From the NCBI GenBank assembly GCA_019312665.1, contig JAFDCZ010000017.1, positions 1 to 33,247 of the forward strand: a DNA stretch of 33,247 nucleotides, in the 5' to 3' direction. Below the pieces are notes generated by a model. It saw only the letters and a list, made by a program, of their open reading frames with translations. It searched no databases and was not told the DNA's origin. The stretch comes from Deltaproteobacteria bacterium. GTDB taxonomy: Bacteria > Myxococcota_A > UBA9160 > UBA6930. This document shows, one piece after another, positions 9,199 to 17,432 of the stretch; the stretch's first letter is position 1, and every line of letters begins with the position of its first letter. A program made the translations under genes and the position numbers.

Positions 9199-10047
9199 AT
9201 GTCCGCCCAAGAGCCCCAACTCATCTCCGATCCCTCTGGGCCAGCCCCGGGGCTTCTCGAGTCCAAGCGGCGTGGCGGTGGCGGCCGGCCAGGCTTCGTC
9301 TGGTTCGTGGGCGCCGGTCCGGGAGATGCCGACCTGATCACCTTGCGGGGTTGGCGGGTGCTGCAGAAGGCGGAGATCGTCCTGCACGACAGCCTGGTGG
9401 ATCCGGCGTTGTTCGAGGACCTGGGCGCTGAATGCGTCTTCGTCGGGAAGCGCTGCGGTGAGCACTCGATGAGCCAAGAGCAGATCATCGAGCTGCTCAT
9501 CGGTCTGGCCCTGCAAGGCAAGAGGGTCGTTCGTCTGAAGGGTGGCGATCCGGCAGTTCTCGGCCGGCTTGGAGAAGAAGCCCTGAGTGTCGCGGACGCC
9601 GGGATTGGCTTCGAAGTCGTTCCCGGTGTGACCAGCTCGACGTCGGTGCCGGAACTGGCGGGGATTCCTGTCACGCATCGCAGCCTGGCGGATAGCTTCG
9701 TCGTTGCCAGCGCTCATCGCTGCGCCGAAGGGGCTGAATTGTCGATTCCGCCCTACCTGGCGCGCACGACGCTGGTCCTGATGATGGCTCGGGCCACGGC
9801 GACGGAGTGGCAGCAGCAGTTGCTTCGTGAGGGCTACCCGCCGGAGCTGCCCGTGGCCCTCATCAGCCGAGGGGCGACGGAGCAGCAGCGCGTCGTCGTG
9901 ACGTCCGTCGCTTCCGCGGCGACGGATCTTCAGGCTGCCGGCCTGGAGACGCCGGTTCTGGCCGTTGTTGGCCGTGTCGTTTCGCTTCGCGCTCATCTCG
10001 CGTCGCGGCCAATCGACTCGGCTGAGGAACGCATCCATTGTCAATGA
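9199..10047 (+). CDS. nirE: Uroporphyrinogen-III C-methyltransferase (SUMT), NirE-type
   Basis: The 282-aa protein has the hallmarks of SAM-dependent uroporphyrinogen-III methyltransferases: VGAGPGDADLITLRG near residues 37-51, VVRLKGGDPAVLGR, and VVPGVTSSTSVPELAGIPVTHR. It methylates uroporphyrinogen III at C2 and C7 to give precorrin-2, the precursor of sirohaem, cobalamin and haem d1. The sequence cannot tell NirE from CobA/CysG-A. Its position beside nirDL, nirF, nirJ and nirN, in a window that encodes NirS, supports a haem d1 role. No fused dehydrogenase/ferrochelatase domain is seen, so precorrin-2 to sirohaem conversion must be encoded elsewhere. The porin gene starts 12 nt downstream, so the two are probably co-transcribed. 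Confidence 0.93.
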   Translation: MSAQEPQLISDPSGPAPGLLESKRRGGGGRPGFVWFVGAGPGDADLITLRGWRVLQKAEIVLHDSLVDPALFEDLGAECVFVGKRCGEHSMSQEQIIELLIGLALQGKRVVRLKGGDPAVLGRLGEEALSVADAGIGFEVVPGVTSSTSVPELAGIPVTHRSLADSFVVASAHRCAEGAELSIPPYLARTTLVLMMARATATEWQQQLLREGYPPELPVALISRGATEQQRVVVTSVASAATDLQAAGLETPVLAVVGRVVSLRAHLASRPIDSAEERIHCQ

Positions 10048-10059
10048 AGGAGAGGGGTC

Positions 10060-11352
10060 ATGATGAGGAAGACGACGATTTCAGGTCAGCGAAGGGGAAG
10101 CCTCATTGGGCTATGCGCCATCATCGCGATGGGGTTCGCTCTTGTGGCGATTCCAGGCTCGGCGGTAGCCGACGAATCTGCTGAGACACCGGCCGGCTGG
10201 GAGAGCTGGCTGGACAACGAGTACTTCAAGGTGAACTTGAATGTCCGGGCTCGAATCGAACTGGCGGATTTCGACGGTCTGGATTCGTCCCAGGCTTATA
10301 CGGTCCGCACGCGGTTGGGGATCGGGACGAAGCCGTTCTACGGCTTCTCGTTCTACGCGGAGGGGGAGAACATCTTCGCCATCAACGATGACGAGTACTT
10401 CGATGTGGTCGAGACGCCGACCGGCCAGGCGCCGATCGCCGATCCGGAAAACACGGAGCTGAACCAGCTCTTTGCGCGCTATCAGAACAAGGATGCCCTT
10501 GGACTCGACCTCAAGGTCGGGCGCCAGCGCGTCATCCTCGACGACCATCGATTCGTGGGCAACGTAGGCTGGCGGCAGAACGAGCAGACCTACGATGTCG
10601 GGCTCATCACCGTCTCTCCGGTGGAGCACCTGAGTGCGACCTACGGGTACCTCTGGGACATCCATCGGATCTTCGGCGACCAGGGGCCGGCAGGTCTCAG
10701 GGATCTCGATTCCCAGTCGCACGTCGTCCATTTCGCCTACGACGGAATCGAGGGGATGACGATCGCCGCTTTCGCCTATCTCCTGGACGTCGATGACGCG
10801 CCGGGTATCTCGTCCGACTCGTACGGTTTCCGGGTGACGGGCAAGCGGGCCCTGGACGGACCCCTGAGCCTGAACTACGCCGGTTCCTACGCCATCCAGA
10901 CCGATGCCGCGTCCAATCCCGTGAACTACACCGCCCACTACGTGGCGGCCGAAGGCGGATTGACGCATGCCGATGTCGGCAGCTTGGCGGTCGGCTACGA
11001 GTTGCTGAGTTCGGATGACGGCAAGGCGCGCTTCGTGACGCCCCTGGCCACGGCCCACAAGTTCAACGGCTGGGCAGATGTCTTCCTGAACAACGGTGGC
11101 GTGAACGGTCTCCAGGATCTCTATGTCTCGATAGGGCCGAAGCTGCCCTGGGGCCTGAAAGGGAAGCTGGTCTACCACCACTTCTGGAGCCACGAGGACA
11201 CGAACTCCCTGGGTGACGAGGTCGACATCCTGCTCAAGAAGCCGATCAACGACCACGTCACGCTCCTGACCAAGGCAGCGTATTTCGATGGGACCTCGAA
11301 GGGCCCCGTGGACCGCTGGCGCTATTGGCTGGAAGTGACCTTCACGTACTGA
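10060..11352 (+). CDS. Outer-membrane beta-barrel porin, alginate-export-like
   Basis: The 430-aa precursor has a signal peptide (GLCAIIAMGFALVAIPGSAVA-DES) and then alternating strands rich in aromatic residues, ending in the aromatic LEVTFTY typical of outer-membrane barrels. Segments such as VRTRLGIGTKPFYGFSFYAEGEN and LDLKVGRQRVILDDHRFVGNVGWRQNEQTYD match the alginate-export type porin family. A strong AAGGAGAG ribosome site precedes ATG 10060; ATG 10063 is an alternative. It sits between nirE and the convergent nirDL-F-J operon, which suggests a channel for nitrate, nitrite or another substrate of this pathway. That role is inferred from context; family members carry diverse solutes. The gene ends at a strong hairpin terminator. 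Confidence 0.85.
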   Translation: MMRKTTISGQRRGSLIGLCAIIAMGFALVAIPGSAVADESAETPAGWESWLDNEYFKVNLNVRARIELADFDGLDSSQAYTVRTRLGIGTKPFYGFSFYAEGENIFAINDDEYFDVVETPTGQAPIADPENTELNQLFARYQNKDALGLDLKVGRQRVILDDHRFVGNVGWRQNEQTYDVGLITVSPVEHLSATYGYLWDIHRIFGDQGPAGLRDLDSQSHVVHFAYDGIEGMTIAAFAYLLDVDDAPGISSDSYGFRVTGKRALDGPLSLNYAGSYAIQTDAASNPVNYTAHYVAAEGGLTHADVGSLAVGYELLSSDDGKARFVTPLATAHKFNGWADVFLNNGGVNGLQDLYVSIGPKLPWGLKGKLVYHHFWSHEDTNSLGDEVDILLKKPINDHVTLLTKAAYFDGTSKGPVDRWRYWLEVTFTY

Positions 11353-11366
11353 GCGCGCCCGGGTGC

Positions 11367-11406
11367 CGGCCCACGGCGGAGACCTGGCGTCATCCGCCGT
11401 GGGCCG
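11367..11406. terminator. Bidirectional hairpin terminator between the porin gene and nirDL
   Basis: CGGCCCACGGCGGA (11367-11380) and TCCGCCGTGGGCCG (11393-11406) are perfect 14-bp inverted repeats separated by a 12-nt loop. They lie between two convergent genes, 14 nt after the porin stop. The right arm overlaps or abuts the last codons of nirDL, whose C-terminal WSAHGG and stop are written in the structure. There is no clear U-tract, so termination may be factor-assisted. Its position serves both convergent transcripts. Confidence 0.75.
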
Positions 11407-12412
11407 ACCACCACTCGTCGAGCTCCGGCAGGAAGTAGCGCAGGCGCGTCTTCTTGAACTCGCGCGTGCTGAACAGGACCGCGTAGTCGTCCACGCCGGT
11501 CCGTTCGGACAGCTCCTGGGCCAGCTTTCGGCATGTGGTCTCGTCCGGTCCGTGGATCATGCTGTAGACGGAGTACGGGAAGCCCTGCACGACGTTCCTG
11601 GCGTAGCAGTGGCTCACCTCGGGAGCTTCGGCGAGCTGGCGACCGACGGTTTCGATGTCGGATTCCGGAACCTGCCACACGGCCATTCCGTTGGCGCGAA
11701 CGCCGAGCTTTCTGTGGCGCAGGGTGCCGACATAGCGCCGGATCGCGCCACCCAGGTGCCGATGTGCGAAGGCGAGCAGATCGTCGACTTCGACACCGAC
11801 GTTCTCCGCCAGGAGATCGAAGGGTCGGGCGGTGATCGGTAGAGGCGTTTGAAGGGCCCGGAAGCAGCGCTGGTCGCTCTCTGAGATCTCGATCCTTGCG
11901 ACCTCGGAACCGAACACGGTCGAGGTGGCGTTCTTCCGCGTCTTCGGGTCGAAGTTGACACCGATCTTGAACGTCTGTGTGCGTCGAAGGGGATGGAAGC
12001 GACGGACACCGCTGGAACGCGCGAGGGCGGCGAGCGTCGCATCGATCCCCATAGAAGGGGGGACAGCGACGGTGAACCAGAGGTTGAAGCGGTGGCTGCG
12101 CAGGTAGTTGTGCGTCACCGTCGGGTGCGCGTTGATCACTTCGACGACCCGATCGAGTTCCGGCTCGGCGACCTCCGCCGCGACCAGGGCGCTCTCGTAG
12201 CCGAGTGCGCTGCCCTCCAGCACGGCTGAGATCTCGCGCAGGACACCCTCGCGCTCGAGGTCAGCGAGCTCCTCGATCACCCGGGCCTCTTCGATCCCCA
12301 GGTCAGCTCCGAGCTGCCCGAAGGGGGTCGAAGCGAGCGGCACGCCTGCCTGGATGGCTCGGATCAAAGCGTCGCGGGGAGTCTCCGAAGAATCCGTGCT
12401 CGCGCCGCTCAC
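11390..12412 (-). CDS. nirDL: Fused sirohaem decarboxylase NirDL (two AsnC/Lrp-type halves)
   Basis: The 340-aa protein contains two tandem Lrp/AsnC-like units. The first half (about 1-165) has a winged-helix-like segment (LGADLGIEEARVIEELADLEREG) and the family motif NYLRSHRFNLWFT. The second half (about 180-340) carries VSHCYARNVVQGFPYSVYSMIHG and the terminal FSTREFKKTRLRYFLPE. These match the NirD/NirL/NirG/NirH and AhbA/AhbB family, which decarboxylates the acetate chains of sirohaem at C12 and C18 to give 12,18-didecarboxysirohaem. Here the halves are fused, and no separate NirG or NirH exists in the window. Despite the DNA-binding-like fold it should not be annotated as a transcription regulator. 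The start overlaps the nirF stop by 4 nt (ATGA), so translation is probably coupled. Confidence 0.92.
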   Translation of the reverse strand: MSGASTDSSETPRDALIRAIQAGVPLASTPFGQLGADLGIEEARVIEELADLEREGVLREISAVLEGSALGYESALVAAEVAEPELDRVVEVINAHPTVTHNYLRSHRFNLWFTVAVPPSMGIDATLAALARSSGVRRFHPLRRTQTFKIGVNFDPKTRKNATSTVFGSEVARIEISESDQRCFRALQTPLPITARPFDLLAENVGVEVDDLLAFAHRHLGGAIRRYVGTLRHRKLGVRANGMAVWQVPESDIETVGRQLAEAPEVSHCYARNVVQGFPYSVYSMIHGPDETTCRKLAQELSERTGVDDYAVLFSTREFKKTRLRYFLPELDEWWSAHGG

Positions 12413-13593
12413 AGCCCGATCCTGAACGCGCGCCAGACACCGAAGATGCCCGACGGTGATTCCAGGGTCTGGACGTCCTCGATGCGTCGTGTGGCGGCGT
12501 TCACCAGCACGAGCTTGTTGTCGCGATTCGCGCTCACCAGCACATGGGAGCCTCTTGGCGTGAAGTCCATGTGATAGATCCGGCCCCCGACCTCGAGCGT
12601 GTCGACCACCTCGAGCTTCTCCGTGTCGATGATCTGCACGAACGCATCGTCCTCTTCTCCCGAGAAGCTCACCCAGATCTCACGCTCGGTAGGCGAGCGC
12701 ACCGCATACACCGGGTGGCCCCGAACGGGAATCGACCGATGGAATTCCCAGGTGCTTCGGTCGAGCACGGCGAGCCGCTTCTCTCCGACGAGTGGCACGA
12801 ACACCCATTTCCCGGCTACCGCCCAGGAGGCCATATGCGGAAGCTTCACCGGTGCGTTCTTGTCGTACTTCAGCGTCGGGTCGCGCAGGGAGATCTCACG
12901 AACGCCGGCCTCCGGCTTCGTGAGATCGAGCACGGAGACCCGATCGGATTCCAGGTGGCCGACCACGTAGTAGCGCCCGTCGGGCGTGATCATCGCGTCA
13001 TAGGGCAGGGCGGCGTTGGTCGGAATGCGATGCTCGATGGGAAACCCGGGCTGGCTTGCGTCGATGATCCAGATCTCGCCGCCCTCGATGAGCACACAGA
13101 CGAAACGGTTTCCTGGAGCGTCCACGATTCCAGTGACGCGCGAGGGAAAGGTCTTGCCGTCTTTCTCGAAGGTCGCGCGATGTTCCTTCAGGAGGTGGAG
13201 ATCCTCGGCGTCGATGAGCGTGACACCACCCGGAACGTATTCAGCGGTCGCGATCACGCGGCCATCTTGGCTTATCGCGTTGTCGATGGAGTTCTGCGAG
13301 GTGAAGATCTCACCGGTGCGCTCGAGGCTCTGCAGGTCGATCCGGCTGACCTTGCCGCCCCGGGTTGCGAGGTAGCCGTAGCGGAGGTCCGGGGAGAAGA
13401 TCATCGTCGCGTGGCGCAGGTTTCCGAGATCCGTGATCCGCTTGGGTAGAAGCTTGCGAGCCTGGTAGTCGTAGACGGCGAGGCTGCCCGATGCGCGTTC
13501 GACCACGAACACACGCGAGCCGATCCCCTCACTCGCAGCCTGCCCCGGGCCGAGCAGCAAAGGGAGCAGGAAAATCCAAACCAGGCGCCGCAT
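12409..13593 (-). CDS. nirF: Haem d1 biosynthesis protein NirF (periplasmic beta-propeller)
   Basis: The ORF-track start at 13755 is too early. ATG 13593 overlaps the nirJ stop by one base (TGATG), has an AAGGA upstream and yields a signal peptide (MRRLVWIFLLPLLLGPGQAA), giving 394 aa. The rest is a d1-type eight-bladed propeller similar to the d1 domain of NirS but without a cytochrome c domain. Typical NirF segments are RVFVVERASGSLAVYDY, YLATRGGKVSRIDL, EYVPGGVTLIDA and KLPHMASWAVAGKWVFVPLVGEKRLAVLD. NirF is needed for haem d1 formation in the periplasm after NirJ; its precise chemistry is not settled. It lies between nirJ and nirDL in one coupled operon. Confidence 0.93.
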   Translation of the reverse strand: MRRLVWIFLLPLLLGPGQAASEGIGSRVFVVERASGSLAVYDYQARKLLPKRITDLGNLRHATMIFSPDLRYGYLATRGGKVSRIDLQSLERTGEIFTSQNSIDNAISQDGRVIATAEYVPGGVTLIDAEDLHLLKEHRATFEKDGKTFPSRVTGIVDAPGNRFVCVLIEGGEIWIIDASQPGFPIEHRIPTNAALPYDAMITPDGRYYVVGHLESDRVSVLDLTKPEAGVREISLRDPTLKYDKNAPVKLPHMASWAVAGKWVFVPLVGEKRLAVLDRSTWEFHRSIPVRGHPVYAVRSPTEREIWVSFSGEEDDAFVQIIDTEKLEVVDTLEVGGRIYHMDFTPRGSHVLVSANRDNKLVLVNAATRRIEDVQTLESPSGIFGVWRAFRIGL

Positions 13594-14792
13594 CACTCGA
13601 GTTCCTTCGCTTTCGAGGAGGGGTTCGCGTCGAAACCGATCTCCGTATCCGTCATCAGACAAGCAGGGTCCGGGGCCCACATGTCGCCATGGCAGGTGAC
13701 CGCCCGTTCGCGATGGGATCCCCGGCAGAGCTCCACGTAGTTGCACTGGCCACAACGTCCCGTCAGATGCTTGGCGCGTTCACGCAGCTGCTGGCGGAGG
13801 GGATGGGCGAGGATGGTTTCGAAGCGCTCGCGTCGGACATCACCGAGCACCGCGCCCCGCCAGAACTGGTCCGGGTGGACCTGCCCAAGGTGGTCGACGT
13901 TCAGAACCCGTTCGCCGGCGGAGTTCCCTCCGCGCTCGCGCAGCAGCTCTTCGACAGGAGCGGCCGCAGCGGCTCCGTAACGCTCCTCGATCCAGCGAAG
14001 CAGGAGCGGTCCGTCCGAATCGTTGGAACCGGTCACGACGCGAAGTGTGTGCCCTCGCTCGAGCAGCTTCTCGGCCGCCTCGAAGAGCTGGACGACCGCC
14101 GACCGAGCGCGATTGCGAGGCAGATCCTCATCGACGAGGTGACGCCCCCGTCCGGAGTAGACCAGGTGGGAGGCATAGAAACGGCTCGCACCTACCTCTC
14201 GCGCGGTGTCGAGTACGGCGTCGAGCTGGTCGATGTTCCGACCGGTCAGTGTCATGCGCAGCCCCGTGCGCATGCCGGCGGCCTTGGCAAAGCGCAGGCC
14301 CGCGAGGGCGGCCTCGGTTCCGCCCTCCATGCCGCGATAGGGGTCGTTGAACTCGCGGACTCCGTCGACACTGATGCCTACATAGGGAACGCCCACCTCA
14401 GCCAGGCGGTTGGCCATCGCTTCGTCGATCAGGGTTCCGTTGCTGGAGAGCTGCGGCGCGATGCCCACCGAGCGGGCGTGGGCGAGCAGCTCGAAGAGGT
14501 CGGGCCGCAGCAGCGGCTCGCCTCCGCTGAAGATGACGATGGTCACGCCGCTGGCCGCCATCTGGTCCAGCAGGTCGCAGGCCTCGGCCGTGGTGAGATC
14601 CTTTGGGGAGGGTCGTGAGCCTGCGGACGCGTAGCAATGCGGACACGTCATGTTGCAATGGACGCAGACATTCCAGACGATCACGGGCCCGTGGAGTTGG
14701 GTCCGTGTGAAGCGCTGGGGAGCACGGGCGCTCGCCTCAGCTGTCGAGAGCTGATTCATTCCAACCTCGAGGAGGTCGCTCACGGGAAGCAT
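13593..14792 (-). CDS. nirJ: Radical SAM haem d1 biosynthesis protein NirJ
   Basis: ATG 14792 (MLPVSDLLEV) is chosen because GGAGAG lies just upstream and 399 aa fits the NirJ family; the ORF-track start at 15002 reads through the divergent promoter. The radical SAM cluster motif is CNMTCPHC (C-x3-C-x2-C) at about residue 46, followed by VIFSGGEPLLRPDLF and VGISVDGVREFNDPYRG. The C-terminal SPASM-like part has CGQCNYVELCRG and further Cys residues for an auxiliary cluster. NirJ removes the two propionate chains of didecarboxysirohaem during haem d1 synthesis. It is the first gene of nirJ-F-DL and is divergent from the nirN-like gene. Other SPASM proteins share the fold, but the gene context makes NirJ the clear call. 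Confidence 0.93.
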   Translation of the reverse strand: MLPVSDLLEVGMNQLSTAEASARAPQRFTRTQLHGPVIVWNVCVHCNMTCPHCYASAGSRPSPKDLTTAEACDLLDQMAASGVTIVIFSGGEPLLRPDLFELLAHARSVGIAPQLSSNGTLIDEAMANRLAEVGVPYVGISVDGVREFNDPYRGMEGGTEAALAGLRFAKAAGMRTGLRMTLTGRNIDQLDAVLDTAREVGASRFYASHLVYSGRGRHLVDEDLPRNRARSAVVQLFEAAEKLLERGHTLRVVTGSNDSDGPLLLRWIEERYGAAAAAPVEELLRERGGNSAGERVLNVDHLGQVHPDQFWRGAVLGDVRRERFETILAHPLRQQLRERAKHLTGRCGQCNYVELCRGSHRERAVTCHGDMWAPDPACLMTDTEIGFDANPSSKAKELE

Positions 14793-14897
14793 GGTCTCTC
14801 CGCCCAGGCAGAAATCGGTTGCACAGCATACCGGTGTGGGGAACGACCGAAAACCCATCGCTTGAGAGGGCTGGAACGGGCTGTTACAACCGCTGTC
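14793..14897. promoter_or_regulatory. Divergent promoter region nirJ / nirN
   Basis: This 105-nt gap separates the divergent starts of nirJ (14792, minus) and nirN (14898, plus), so it must hold or border both promoters. I see no TTGAT-N4-ATCAA FNR/DNR box. There is also no good -24/-12 element; the best GG-N10-GC spacing lacks the flanking consensus. TATGCT and TTGAGA-like hexamers are present but weak. Regulation of this block is therefore not resolved. Confidence 0.45.
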
Positions 14898-16439
14898 ATG
14901 CACGCCGGCACCTTTGCTCCGTCTGGCAGCCCAGCTCCGGGTTCCGATCGTCTGGGCTCCGATCGTCGAGAACGAGCTTGGCGCCGCCTGGGAGCCGCCC
15001 ACGTGCTTCTGGCGCTCGCCCTGGTCTCCTCGGCCGCCGCGGACACGGAACCGGATCCGTCAGCCCTGTATCAGGAGCATTGCGCCAGCTGCCATGGAGC
15101 CGAGCGCTACGGTGGCTACGCGCCGCCGCTCTACTCCGAGGCGCTGGCCCGCAAGAAGGACGATGCGCTCCTGCGGGGAATCCTCGAGGGGCTTCCCAAT
15201 ACGCAGATGCCGGCCTTCGGGGATCGGATGGACGAGGCCGCTGCCAAGGGCCTCGTCGAATTCGCGCGAAGGCCCCTCCCCGAGGTGGCCTGGGGTGTCG
15301 ATGCGATTGCGGCGAGCCGCGTGGAGGAGGATCCCGGCGCGGATCGGATCTCGCCGTCCATCCGGCGGGATGCGCTCATCCTGGTCGTCGAGCGGGCAAC
15401 GGGAAGCATCTCCGTCCTCGACGGCGACCGGCTCTCGGAGCTCGATCGCTTCTCCGTCGGGCGCATTCATGGGGGCCCGAAGTTCGACCGGGATCTTCAT
15501 CGCGTCTACGCCGTGACCCGCGATGGCACGGTCGTGGAGTACGACATCGATCGGCTCGCGCTCCGGACCCGAGTGAAGGTCGGGGTCAACACGCGCAACA
15601 TCGCGGTCTCGCCCGACGGAGCGTTCGTCGCCGCAGCGAACCAGTTGCCCCGGAGCCTGGTGATCATGGATGCTCAGCTTCGGCCGATTCGGAGCATCCC
15701 TCTCACCGCCCAACCTAGCGGCGTGTATTTCGTTCCGGGCCAGCAGCACTTCATCCTCGGTTTTCGGGATGAGTCGAAACTGCTGATCGTCTCCCTTCCG
15801 GATCTCGGGCTCCGCTGGCTGGAGCTTCCCGAGCCTTTCGAAGATTTCATCCTGGTCCCGGGCCGCAACCAGATCGTCGCGAGTTCCCGCAAGGGGAAGC
15901 GGCTGATCCTCTACGACCTGGCGAGCGAGCGCATCCTGGGGACCCTCCCGACCAACGGTTTGCCTCACCTCTTTTCCGCGTGCTTCTTTGGCGAGGACGG
16001 AGCCCGCCGCGCAGCCTTCAATCACATTGGCGTTCCGCGGCTCTCGATCGTGGACATGGAGTCCTTCGAGATCCTGCGCGAGATCCCGCTGAAAGGCTCC
16101 GGCTATTTCGTTCGCACGCATACCGCGACGCCTTTCCTCTGGGTCGATTCGAATACCGAGGAGATCGAGCTGGTCGAGAAGAGCACGCTGCGGCTTCTCG
16201 AGCGGACGCTGCATCCGGCTCCGGGGAAGAAGGCGATGCACGTCGAGTTCACGGCCGAGGGTGACAAGGCGCTGGTCAGCGTCTGGCACGCCGATGGAGC
16301 GGTCGTGGCCTACGATTCGACGACGCTGGCTGAGGTCGCGCGCCTTCCATACGCTATGCCCGTGGGCAAGTACAACGCTCGGAATCGAACGCGTGACTTT
16401 CGCCGTCCCAAGGCCGGCATCGAAAGTCCCTCGGAATGA
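14898..16439 (+). CDS. nirN: NirN-like cytochrome c / d1-propeller protein
   Basis: The ORF-track start (14637) overlaps nirJ. ATG 14898 gives 513 aa with an Arg-rich n-region and signal peptide (GAAHVLLALALVSSAAA). A GTG at 15003 with a good upstream GGGAG is a weaker alternative. After the signal comes a cytochrome c domain with CASCH, then a d1-type eight-bladed propeller (VVERATGSISVLDGD, VKVGVNTRNIAVSPDG, FVRTHTATPFLWVDS). This order is that of NirS and NirN. Compared with the other d1 protein in the window it lacks the NirS-type FLHDGG and HPGRGAN histidine motifs, so NirN, the dihydro-haem d1 dehydrogenase of the last cofactor step, is the better call. The next gene overlaps its stop by 4 nt. 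Confidence 0.85.
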   Translation: MHAGTFAPSGSPAPGSDRLGSDRRERAWRRLGAAHVLLALALVSSAAADTEPDPSALYQEHCASCHGAERYGGYAPPLYSEALARKKDDALLRGILEGLPNTQMPAFGDRMDEAAAKGLVEFARRPLPEVAWGVDAIAASRVEEDPGADRISPSIRRDALILVVERATGSISVLDGDRLSELDRFSVGRIHGGPKFDRDLHRVYAVTRDGTVVEYDIDRLALRTRVKVGVNTRNIAVSPDGAFVAAANQLPRSLVIMDAQLRPIRSIPLTAQPSGVYFVPGQQHFILGFRDESKLLIVSLPDLGLRWLELPEPFEDFILVPGRNQIVASSRKGKRLILYDLASERILGTLPTNGLPHLFSACFFGEDGARRAAFNHIGVPRLSIVDMESFEILREIPLKGSGYFVRTHTATPFLWVDSNTEEIELVEKSTLRLLERTLHPAPGKKAMHVEFTAEGDKALVSVWHADGAVVAYDSTTLAEVARLPYAMPVGKYNARNRTRDFRRPKAGIESPSE

Positions 16440-16867
16440 GGTCGTTCTCGTCGTCGTATGGGTGGGCGCTGGTGGTGGTCGTGATGCTGGCGTTGCCCGT
16501 AGCCGGTGACGCCCGGGATGATGTCCCTGAGGATCTCCTGCACGCGAAGAACACGCTCAGCCTCTCACCCAAACGGATCGCGTATTTCGAGAAGCAGTTC
16601 CGGGCCAAGTGCGCGCGCTGCCACGGTGCCCTCGGAGATGGTGCCGGTAGCGACGCTGAGAAGGATGTCCCGCCGGCTGATCTCACCAACGCTTCGCTGA
16701 TGAGCCAACGCAGCGACGGCCAGCTCTTCTACCAGATCCTGGTAGGAGGCATGCCCCGCTGTGCCATGCCAGCATTCGGCCCCGAATCCGACCACGGCTG
16801 GCCCGAGAAGAAGATCTGGGAGATGGTCGCCTTCGTCCGACGCTTCTCCGAAACATCGGACGAATAG
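16436..16867 (+). CDS. Periplasmic monohaem cytochrome c, NirC-like
   Basis: The 143-aa precursor has a signal peptide (ALVVVVMLALPVAGDA) and one haem site, CARCH, followed by GALGDGAGSDAEKDVPPADLTN. The sixth ligand is probably the Met in GGMPRCAMPAFG, as in class I cytochromes of the cbb3/NirC type. Its start overlaps the nirN stop by 4 nt (ATGA), so the two are made together. NirC-type cytochromes donate electrons to NirS or take electrons from NirN; in this position, an electron acceptor for NirN or a donor to NirS is the likely job, by inference. The gene converges with napB, leaving only 11 nt between stops and no obvious terminator. Confidence 0.82.
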   Translation: MRSFSSSYGWALVVVVMLALPVAGDARDDVPEDLLHAKNTLSLSPKRIAYFEKQFRAKCARCHGALGDGAGSDAEKDVPPADLTNASLMSQRSDGQLFYQILVGGMPRCAMPAFGPESDHGWPEKKIWEMVAFVRRFSETSDE

Positions 16868-16878
16868 GCAGTCGGCCG

Positions 16879-17418
16879 CTACTCCTCCTTCTGGGTCTTC
16901 ACCCTCGTGAAACTCGTGGCCGGGGTCTTCACGTTCGTAGCCTGGGGTACATGGCACATCGTGCAGTCGTACCGGGCGCCCGAGAGGTCTTTTCCTTTCG
17001 CGTAGGACCCGACCTTCAGGCGCATCGGCTCCCCCGGTTTCCCTTCCACCATCTGTGCGTTCTTGAAGTGGCTCTCGGTGACCGGAATCTCATCATCTTC
17101 CGTGACGTTCATCGGGTGATGACACTCGAGGCACTCGTTCGAATCGCGCCGGATCGGCAGCATGTCCTCCACGGAGTGGGGGATGGAGGGCGGCGCATCG
17201 GGGAACGCGCGATCCAGAAGCTTCGATTCGCCGGGCTCCTCGTCGAGGTAGATCGGGAGCTCCTGGCTCGCAAGCGCACTCAGATCCACGTCGCGAAAGT
17301 ACACGTCGACGCCATCGTCGACCTCGGCGTTCTCGATGTCTTCCGCGCTGACTCCGAATGCCAGCAGGGCCACGAGCATCGTGGCGATCGAAAGGCGGAA
17401 CCAGATTCTTGACTGCAT
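16879..17418 (-). CDS. napB: Periplasmic nitrate reductase dihaem subunit NapB
   Basis: ATG 17418 is preferred because AGGAGG lies 5 nt upstream; the ORF-track start at 17433 is a GTG overlapping the napH stop. This gives 179 aa with a signal peptide (FRLSIATMLVALLAFGVSAED). Two haem-binding motifs, CLECH and CTMCH, with the surrounding RRDSNECLECHHP and YDCTMCHVPQATN, are typical of NapB. His residues such as those in PPSIPHSVE and ESHF can serve as distal ligands. NapB passes electrons to NapA. It is the last gene of napAGHB, 14 nt after napH. Confidence 0.95.
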   Translation of the reverse strand: MQSRIWFRLSIATMLVALLAFGVSAEDIENAEVDDGVDVYFRDVDLSALASQELPIYLDEEPGESKLLDRAFPDAPPSIPHSVEDMLPIRRDSNECLECHHPMNVTEDDEIPVTESHFKNAQMVEGKPGEPMRLKVGSYAKGKDLSGARYDCTMCHVPQATNVKTPATSFTRVKTQKEE

Positions 17419-17432
17419 GACAGCCTCCTGCA

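Noticed and set aside
10111-11256. 381-aa minus-strand ORF opposite the porin gene
   Set aside because: Antisense shadow of a gene with signal peptide and barrel C-terminus.
11390-12412. Annotation of the AsnC/Lrp-like protein as a transcription regulator
   Set aside because: The NYLRSHRFNLWFT and FSTREFKKTR motifs and the nir context mark a sirohaem decarboxylase.
14793-14897. FNR/DNR-type box in the nirJ-nirN gap
   Set aside because: No TTGAT-N4-ATCAA or close variant could be read on either strand.
13593-15002. 469-aa version of NirJ
   Set aside because: The extra N-terminus crosses the divergent promoter and the nirN start; ATG 14792 has a ribosome site and fits family length.
15060-16289. 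409-aa minus-strand ORF opposite the nirN-like gene
   Set aside because: Antisense shadow; the plus strand has the haem motif and d1 propeller.
14898-16439. Second NirS
   Set aside because: It has the cytochrome c plus d1 layout but lacks the FLHDGG and HPGRGAN catalytic His motifs seen in the gene at 26491-28119.
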